Shown piece after piece: positions 57,375 to 64,000 of a stretch of 64,000 nucleotides of DNA. The notes beneath the pieces were generated by a model. It was given only the letters and a program-made list of their open reading frames with translations, searched no databases and was not told the origin of the DNA. This DNA is from Euptelea pleiosperma (taxonomy: Eukaryota > Streptophyta > Magnoliopsida > Ranunculales > Eupteleaceae), in the NCBI GenBank assembly GCA_035048495.1, contig CM068552.1, positions 24,864,154 to 24,928,153 on the forward strand. The letters are read 5' to 3'. Within the stretch, counting starts at the first letter, position 1. Every line of letters starts with the position of its first letter. The translations under genes and the position numbers were made by a program.

Positions 57375-59284
57375 CAACCCCCAACCAGCATATTGCTAAT
57401 CCTTGGCAATTAGTGCGAAATAAATGAGCTTAAAAGGGCTCTGCACATGCTGCACACTTTTTCATATTAGCTCCGGGAAAACATCGTTCGTCAAATCATT
57501 GAATGGATGCAAAAACAGTTACATGCTAGCGAAGAGTTTGAAAGTTTTGGCTAGACTACAGACTGATAATCATGACCCAGAATAGTCAGACACTGCGTGT
57601 GTGTGTGCTCAACATTCTCATCATCCGACAGTAAAGATTTCCAGATCACCTCTAAGTTTTTATGCCTCGACCTCAATTCTCACTTGTAAACTACTCAGAA
57701 TGGAATTACACAAGAAGGGTTTTCTTCTTTTCTCTCAATTTATATGTGAGGAGATGTATTTAATATAAAGAGGCAAAAGATCTCACATATGTTTTATTTG
57801 AAGGAAGGACATCTTTAACAGAAGAAGATCTCATGATTGGAATACCACTTCACTCGGGAACGTCAGATCAAACTCTATAGCTTCTCTTTCTCCAATCTCC
57901 ACATTTTATGATCGTACTATCCTAGAATCAAGTAGGACTTTCCTGGGTTGTAATGAGGCTTAGGTCAGGTGTAGAGAGATAAAAGAATACAAGATTTCAA
58001 AGATCTTGAGAGGAGATTGTCATTTTCTTGAATTTTTCCTGCGACGTAACACCATTAGCTGGTTCTTTTTTTCCTTTTTTCGTATTTTTCTCCTTTTCTT
58101 GATATTTTTGAGACTGCTCAATTTCTTTTCAGCTCTTCTTCATACTTTCTTTTCATATTTTGTTTTCAGCTTGAACCACTTTCTTTTCCTTTTGATTCTT
58201 CTTCTTTACTTTTCTTTTCACGGTACACCCACATCAGTTATTCTTTTGTCCATCTCAAAATAAGGGTAGCCAGTCATGTTTCGTAGCTGGACTGGATTTT
58301 AGGTTAATGGGTTTGCAAATAAAAGGCTTTTATAGAACGGCTCAAGGGGTTTCTAGTGAAGTATAATTCAGGTGAGTAAAAAGGCTGAATGGTTCAGAAA
58401 AATGGCCTAAATCATTTTCTAGGGTTTGCACTATCATGTATACTGTCTTGACTGGATACAGAGAAGGTTCTGTCGTAGTAATCCAATGTTGATGTTGTTC
58501 CGAGTTTTATGATCGAAGCAAAAGATAATGAGATCTCTCAACGAATATTGCGGGCATGAAGAATAGTGAGTCATCTTGTGACTCAGAATTGTTGTATAAC
58601 ACTCTGAATTGATTAAAGGCTCGAAAGCTCACTGGGTTAGGTCTCCACAATTATTCTCACAGGATCTCTAGAGTTTCAAAACTTAGGATGACTCTGATGT
58701 TGATAGTGTACAATTGTGCCAAATCTGAGTTTTTCTGAGTTTTCAAACCTGCTGTAGTCACGCCTGACTTGACTCGACGCTAACTTTAAACAAAAATTGA
58801 CATCCTCAATACTGACTTAACGAAGGTTTTTAGCTAATCAAAGTCAGGGTATTTGACACATTTTTGAAATTCTAGAAAACTTTTGGAGAACATCGGAAAT
58901 CACCCCAAAAATGAGTTTTTTTTTTTTTTTTTTAGAGACATGAGTTTTGGTAAATACCCACCCCCAACCAAAATATAGCACCGTCCTCGGTGCTCATGAC
59001 CGGGACATAAAATGATAACAAATCAGAGATGGTGATGCAAAGATTCAGGAAGGATGTTACCAAGTCGATAGAAACTCGACAGTGTGTGGTACCTGATGAT
59101 CGGAAGAATGAATGTACCTGCATTTCCAGAGATATAACAGTAATAACAAATGCATGAGACTCATGTACTCTAGGAATACCGGAATTGCCTTTCCGAAAGT
59201 GCTAAGTTTTACGTCTTCAGCCAGACATGACGGGGGTGACAGGCACCCCCAACCAAGTTGGAGCACAGGAGACTGAGTGGATCA
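57375..59284 (-). other. E3 3' region with polypurine tract, non-coding
   Basis: GGTTGGGGGTTG abuts the LTR on the minus strand (57375-57386). The region contains the AGCACCG/CGGTGCT hairpin (58977-58994), a second G-tract (58960-58971), and a third G-tract in a GGGGGTG/CACCCCC hairpin (59232-59250). About 270 bp near 57628-57900 are absent from E5. No env-like open frame is present; the longest frames are under 90 codons. Confidence 0.75.
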
Positions 59285-62200
59285 TCAGTCGACATAAACA
59301 GGATCGATGAGATCAATTTCAAAAGTCTGAATGAACGACACATCAAGTTCATGGAATTGCTTAAGACGCTGACCATTGACCTGGAATGAGGAGTGATCCT
59401 TGGGATCCTCAATAGTGATTGCCCCGAAGGGTGTGACTGCTCTGACCGTATAAGGACCGGTCCACCTAGATTTCAGTTTCCCAGAGAAGAGATGGAGACG
59501 AGAATTATAAAGAAGGACCTTCTGTCCTGGATGGAACTCTTTTCTGAGGATGCTCTTGTCACGTATCCACTTCATTTTGGCTTTGTAATTCTTGGACAAG
59601 TTGTAGGCATCATTTCTGAGTTCTTCTAACTCATTCATTTGAAGTTTCCGCTCCTCCCCTGCGGAGTCTAGGTCGAAGTTGAGCTTCTTAATGGCCCACA
59701 GGGCACGATGTTCAATCTCTACCGGAAGATGACAGGGTTTCCCAAAGACCAGACGATAGGGAGACATATTGAGTGGGGTCTTGTAGGCGGTTCTGTATGC
59801 CCATAAAGCATCAGTGAGACGAGTAGACCAGTCTTTACGTGTGGTATTGACTGTCTTCTCCAAGATCTGCTTGATCTGACGATTAGAAACCTCCACTTGA
59901 CCACTAGTCTGCGGATGATAAGCTAGGGCAACCTTGTGGGTTACCCCATATTTTTTCATTAATTTCTCGAATATCCTATTGCAGAAATGGGTGCCCCCAT
60001 CACTAATGATGGCCTTAGGGGCACCGAATCGGGCGAAGATGAACTCCTTTAGGAATTTGACCACTACTTTGTGGTCATTGGTCTTGGTGGGAATGGCTTC
60101 TATCCATTTGGATACATAGTCTACCGCAAGGAGAATGTACTCAAAACCATAGGAAACTGGAAAGGGGCCCATGAAGTCGATGCCCCAAATATCAAATAAT
60201 TCATCGACCTGGATGGGAGTTAGGGGCATCATGTTCCTCTGGGAGATGCGGCCTAGATGCTGGCAATTAGGACAGGTTTTGCAGTAGATATGGGCATCTT
60301 TAAATACTGTAGGCCAGTAGAATCCGCATTGCAGAACTTTTTCTGCAGTTTTCTTAGTACTGAAATGACCACCACAAGGTTGGTCATGACACGAGGACAA
60401 GATATTGAGTTGGTCCAACTCAAGGACACAGAGACGAATGATCTGGTCAGGACAGTATTTATACAAATAAGGGTCATCCCAAGAGTAGTACTTAACTCTT
60501 GCTATGAATTGGCTTTTGTCCTGTTTTGACCAGTGTGAAGGCATTTCTTCGGTGACAAGGTAGTTGACAATGTCAGCAGACCAAGGATTAACAGAGATGG
60601 CGAACAGTTGTTCGTCTGGAAAGGTTTCAGGGATGGGCTGGGTGTCGAAGGATGACTCTAAAGTCAGTCTAGACAAGCGATCAGCCACTACATTCTCAGT
60701 TCCTTTCTTATCCTTAGTCTCGAGGTCGAATTCCTGCAGTAAGAGAATCCATCGAATTAATCGAGGTTTGGTTTTCTTTTTCGACATGAGATAACGAAGG
60801 GCTGCATGATCAGTGTACACAACCACCTTAGTGGCTAAGAGGTACTGACGGAATTTATCAAGGGCGAAGACTACCGCCAGGAGTTCTTTCTCAGTGGTGG
60901 AGTAATTCATTTGGGCAGAGTTAAGAGTTTTGCTCGCGTAGTAGATCACGTGTGACCTTTTGTCAACTCTCTGCCCTAGAACGGCTCCTAAGGCGTAGTC
61001 AGAAGCATCGCACATTACCTCAAAAGGTAGAGTCCAGTCCGGGGGACGGATAATGGGCGCAGTAGTGAGCTCAGATTTGAGATGCTCAAATGCCTTGACA
61101 CAGTCAGCATTAAAGTCGAAAGGACTATCTTTAGCTAGAAGATGGGACAGAGGTCGAGCGATTTGAGAGAAGTCCTTGATGAATCGCCTATAGAATCCTC
61201 CGTGTCCCAAAAAGGATCGGATGTCACGCACGGACTTAGTAATGGGCAAGGTCGAGATGATATCGATTTTAGCTTTGTCGACCTCAATGCCCTGATGGGA
61301 AATGACATGTCCCAAAACAATGCCCTTCTTCACCATGAAGTGGCATTTCTCCCAATTGAGGACAAGTCGCTTGTCCTGACAGCGTTGAAGTACAAGCCCT
61401 AGATGGTTCAGACAGTCATCAAAGGATGACCCAAAAACTGAGAAGTCGTCCATAAAGACTTCGAGGAATTTTTCCACCATGTCAGAGAATATGCTCATCA
61501 TACACCTTTGAAAGGTTGCGGGTGCATTGCAGAGGCCAAAGGGCATGCGCTTGTAGGCAAAAGTGCCAAAGGGACAAGTGAAGGTTGTCTTCTCGTGATC
61601 CTCAGGGGCGATTGGTATTTGATTATACCCTGAGTAACCATCGAGGAAGCAGTAATAGGAGTGACCTGCTAATCTCTCCAACATTTGGTCTATGAAGGGT
61701 AAAGGAAAATGGTCCTTCCTCGTGTTGGTGTTGAGTCGTCGGTAATCGATGCAGACTCTCCACCCTTTCTTCAGGCGCTGGGTTACCATTTCCTTGTTCT
61801 CATTTTCCACAACTGTGAATCCTGCCTTTTTAGGGACGACATGAATAGGACTCACCCATTTGCTATCGGAGATGGGATAAATGATACCCGCATCTAACAG
61901 TTTAAGGACCTCGTCCCGGACTACATCCTTCAAGACGGGGTTCAACCTCCTCTGGTGTTCTCGAGAGGTTTTGGATTCATCCTCCAGATAGATGTGATGT
62001 TGGCACACCGAGGGGTCTATGCCTCGAATATCATCTATAGTCCAACCTATCGCAGATTTGTGCTCGTTGAGCAGCTCGAGAAGTTTCTTACGTTCACTCT
62101 CAGACAAAGCGGAAGCAATAATGACAGGGTAGGTTTCCTTAGGACCAAGATAGGCATAGGAAAGATCTGTGGGAAGAGGCTTAAGCTCCAATATTGGAGC

Positions 62201-62734
62201 AGATGAAGTAGAAATAGGTGTCACAGAAGATACGGATTGAAGAGGTTTGACTTCAGTAGGTAAAGGAATGATGGGTTCTCTGGCCATGGTTATCAGAGGC
62301 TCGAACTCGATGAGAGGAGCGGGGATCTCTATCAGTGGAGCAGTCTCCAAAAGATCATTGAGATCAGAAATAGCTGACTCTGTTGCAAAGTCAGCTCCAA
62401 AGTGTTCTAGACACTGCTTAAGAATATCTTCGGTGGAGTCCGGGATTAGACTCTCAACGGCACACATTTCATCGGTCACTTCGCGATCGGCATCTTGTTG
62501 CATTAAACGAAAGATGTTGACCTCAGCTTTGAGGTTACCGAAAGCAATGGACATATTTCCGTCCCGGCACCCGATGTGTGCGTTCGCGGTGGCAAGGAAT
62601 GGACGGCCTAAGATGACCGGAATGCGGTTATCCTGACACGGCTCGGTGTCTAGAATGATAAAGTCCACAGGATAATAAAAGTCAGCGACTTTTACTAGGA
62701 CATCTTCAATGATTCCTCTTGGAATCTTGATGGA
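59285..62734 (-). CDS. pol: E3 Pol: protease C-terminal part, RT, RNase H, integrase
   Basis: The frame is open for 1149 codons from the base after the UAG at 62735. Positions on the minus strand: protease motif [14 protein letters not shown] (about 62610), RT start [12 protein letters not shown] (about 61770), catalytic FMDDFSVFG (about 61450), RNase H with [14 protein letters not shown] (about 61010), integrase zinc finger with H and C ligands in HDQPCGGH and CKTCPNC (about 60385-60270), catalytic Asp in [10 protein letters not shown] (about 60180), Asp in IISDGGTHF (about 60000) and Glu in [10 protein letters not shown] (about 59890). The C-terminal domain contains [12 protein letters not shown]. 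All catalytic residues are present. RT sequence and order identify the Athila lineage. Confidence 0.93.
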   Translation of the reverse strand, partial: SIKIPRGIIEDVLVKVADFYYPVDFIILDTEPCQDNRIPVILGRPFLATANAHIGCRDGNMSIAFGNLKAEVNIFRLMQQDADREVTDEMCAVESLIPDSTEDILKQCLEHFGADFATESAISDLNDLLETAPLIEIPAPLIEFEPLITMAREPIIPLPTEVKPLQSVSSVTPISTSSAPILELKPLPTDLSYAYLGPKETYPVIIASALSESERKKLLELLNEHKSAIGWTIDDIRGIDPSVCQHHIYLEDESKTSREHQRRLNPVLKDVVRDEVLKLLDAGIIYPISDSKWVSPIHVVPKKAGFTVVENENKEMVTQRLKKGWRVCIDYRRLNTNTRKDHFPLPFIDQMLERLAGHSYYCFLDGYSGYNQIPIAPEDHEKTTFTCPFGTFAYKRMPFGLCNAPATFQRCMMSIFSDMVEKFLEVFMDDFSVFGSSFDDCLNHLGLVLQRCQDKRLVLNWEKCHFMVKKGIVLGHVISHQGIEVDKAKIDIISTLPITKSVRDIRSFLGHGGFYRRFIKDFSQIARPLSHLLAKDSPFDFNADCVKAFEHLKSELTTAPIIRPPDWTLPFEVMCDASDYALGAVLGQRVDKRSHVIYYASKTLNSAQMNYSTTEKELLAVVFALDKFRQYLLATKVVVYTDHAALRYLMSKKKTKPRLIRWILLLQEFDLETKDKKGTENVVADRLSRLTLESSFDTQPIPETFPDEQLFAISVNPWSADIVNYLVTEEMPSHWSKQDKSQFIARVKYYSWDDPYLYKYCPDQIIRLCVLELDQLNILSSCHDQPCGGHFSTKKTAEKVLQCGFYWPTVFKDAHIYCKTCPNCQHLGRISQRNMMPLTPIQVDELFDIWGIDFMGPFPVSYGFEYILLAVDYVSKWIEAIPTKTNDHKVVVKFLKEFIFARFGAPKAIISDGGTHFCNRIFEKLMKKYGVTHKVALAYHPQTSGQVEVSNRQIKQILEKTVNTTRKDWSTRLTDALWAYRTAYKTPLNMSPYRLVFGKPCHLPVEIEHRALWAIKKLNFDLDSAGEERKLQMNELEELRNDAYNLSKNYKAKMKWIRDKSILRKEFHPGQKVLLYNSRLHLFSGKLKSRWTGPYTVRAVTPFGAITIEDPKDHSSFQVNGQRLKQFHELDVSFIQTFEIDLIDPVYVD

Positions 62735-62737
62735 CTA
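62735..62737 (-). other. UAG in the protease region, shared by E3 and E2
   Basis: The codon follows LKLAD and precedes [12 protein letters not shown], inside the protease domain. E2 has the same TAG at 38970-38972 in the same context (GAT-TAG-TCC-ATC). The following bases do not fit the UAG-CAR-YYA readthrough consensus. Confidence 0.8.
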
Positions 62738-64000
62738 ATCAGCCAATTTCAGGGTGACATTGGTAGGCTTCATATCTTTCAGTCCTAACTGCTGATATAC
62801 CGAGAATGGTATGAGGTTGACGCTAGCCCCTAAATCTAGCAAGGCAGTGCAGCTAAAGTTGTCACCAATTTCACATTGGACAGTTGGGCTACCTGGATCC
62901 TTGTGTTTGATCACACTGTTGCGTTGAATGAACGCGGTAGCTTTTTCGGCCAAGAAGGCAGCTTTGGGTACATGCGTACGCCGCTTAACTGTGCACAAGT
63001 CCTTGAGGAATTTGGCATAGGAAGGGATTTGCTTGATAGCAGAAAGGAATGGGATATTGATCTGAACGTCTTTAAAGACATCTAAGATCTCAGAGAATTG
63101 CTGATCCCGCTTATCTTGGACAAGTCTGTCCGAGAAGGGAGGCTTTACTCGACAAATAGGTTTGTCTTTAGCCTTAGATTTCTGCACAGGGATATCAGAT
63201 GTTGGTGCAGAGGTGGAAGAAGCAGAGGTAGGATTTGGACTAGTTTCCACGGTGCGAGTGATGGGTGCTGGAGATGGCACCGGTGGTGGTTGGACTCCCA
63301 TGTCCACAGTTTTTCCAGATCGTAGGGTGGTTACAGCTTGCACCTCCCCTTGACAATTCTCATTCTGTCTTTGAGATTGGGATCCGATCTCATATACTGC
63401 CCCTTTGGCATTTCCTTTAGGGTTGGCAATGGGTTGGCTAGGAAAGATCCCCTTAGCCTTCTCAGCTTCCAAGTTACCTAGACGTTGCTCTAGACGAAGC
63501 ATGGATTGCTGTTGCTGTTGCTCTAGGCGTTGCATAGATTGAGTAATGAGTTGAGCTAGAAGGTCCTCGATACCGGGTTTGGGGACCGACTGTTGGGGAG
63601 CAGCTAATGGGAGCTGAGGCACCAATTCGCGACTCGAGCTCATCGGGGTATTATAGTTATAGGCGGAAGAATTAGTTGGGACAATCTGTTGGTTCTGAAA
63701 GTTCTGGGGAACTCTTTGCTGATTCTGAAATGTGCTCTGTTGTCCAGAGTATTGACCCTGTTGGAACTGCTGGTTCTGAGTAGATGGGTACTGATTCTGC
63801 TGATATTGTCCCTGATTGAATTGCCTATTGGGTTGACTGAACCCGGGAGGATACATGCCCTGAGGTTGACGTGGAGGTTGAGCTTGTGGTTGAGTAGACT
63901 GAGGCCTCCAAGAGAAGTTAGGGTGGTTTCTCGTGTCCGGATGATAAGATTGACTATACGAGTTCTGAGTGGGTGGTTTGTATGTGCTGAAAGCACAAAC
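62738..64000 (-). CDS. gag: E3 Gag C-terminal part and protease N-terminal part (partial)
   Basis: The frame is open from the window edge (…CAFSTYKPPTQ) to the UAG at 62735. It includes the Gln/Asn/Pro-rich tail of Gag, a Gln-rich coiled coil (about 63550-63470, with LEQQQQQSMLRLEQRLGN), a Thr/Pro/Ser linker, and the protease active-site region with ALLDLGASVNLIPFSVY. The active-site triplet reads DLG, which is usual for Athila. The capsid core and start lie beyond the window. All three Gln and Tyr codons lost in E2 are intact here. Confidence 0.9.

Larger units (their letters stand above)
54500..64000 (-). mobile_element. E3: Athila-lineage retrotransposon, 3' part with open pol
   Basis: On the minus strand the window shows the C-terminal part of gag, protease, RT, RNase H, integrase, a 1.9-kb non-coding 3' region, the polypurine tract and the 3' LTR (54500-57374). 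The 5' part lies beyond base 64000, and only one TSD copy (cgacc, 54495-54499) is in view. No env-like frame is present downstream of pol. Apart from one UAG in the protease region the coding sequence in view is intact, which makes this the best-preserved Athila copy here. Confidence 0.9.

Noticed and set aside
57375..59284. Possible env-like gene downstream of Athila pol
   Set aside because: No frame of more than 90 codons on the element strand, and no signal peptide or membrane segment pattern is visible.

Overview
The window is a block of nested LTR retrotransposons from a plant nuclear genome, most likely an angiosperm with a large repeat-rich genome. I see no host gene, tRNA gene, rRNA gene or organelle sequence. 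The plant assignment rests on two Ty3/gypsy lineages known from plants, Tat (second, archaeal-type RNase H) and Athila (primer site complementary to tRNA-Asp, Athila-type gag and reverse transcriptase). The species cannot be fixed from the sequence. Names such as E1 or B2 are mine.

Left half (1-31780). The oldest layer is E5, a minus-strand element with Athila-type LTRs and no gag-pol. Its 3' LTR runs from before base 1 to 23052 and its 5' LTR from 29701 to about 31780. A solo LTR of a second family (B1, 2685-22318, TSD atcga) sits in the E5 3' LTR. A complete Tat element (E1, 5509-21734, minus, TSD gagac) sits in B1. Two Athila-family solo LTRs (A1, 9123-11917, TSD cggag; A2, 14979-17542, TSD cattc) sit in E1. 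A third solo LTR (B2, 24454-27449, TSD agatg), which carries a MITE, interrupts the E5 internal region.

E1 is the most informative element. On the minus strand it encodes gag-protease, then a single UAG in the tobamovirus-type leaky context UAG-CAA-UUA, then RT, two RNase H domains and integrase in the same frame. On the opposite strand, beyond pol, it carries a spliced gene resembling the plant 'putative gypsy type transposon' family, with its own TATA box and a cluster of seven CACGTG boxes that straddles the LTR edge. Decay is visible: the RT YxDD motif reads YIND, integrase has a stop, and both coding units are cut by solo LTRs.

Right half (31781-64000). E2 (Athila, plus strand, from 32393) has a 5' LTR, PBS, leader and a gag-pol broken by stops and a frameshift. 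Its pol is cut by solo LTR A3 (39930-45956, TSD ccagc, itself holding solo LTR B3 at 42200-45630) and again at 46897 by E4. E4 (plus strand, non-coding like E5) is cut at 54500 by E3, a minus-strand Athila copy whose pol (59285-62734) is open and whose gag runs off the window at 64000.

Together the Athila-family copies look like an autonomous and non-autonomous pair. E4 and E5 keep the LTR, PBS, leader, 3' hairpins and polypurine tract of E2 and E3, but gag-pol is replaced by about 500 bp of non-coding filler that ends at the pol stop codon. They would have to be mobilised by proteins from elements such as E3.
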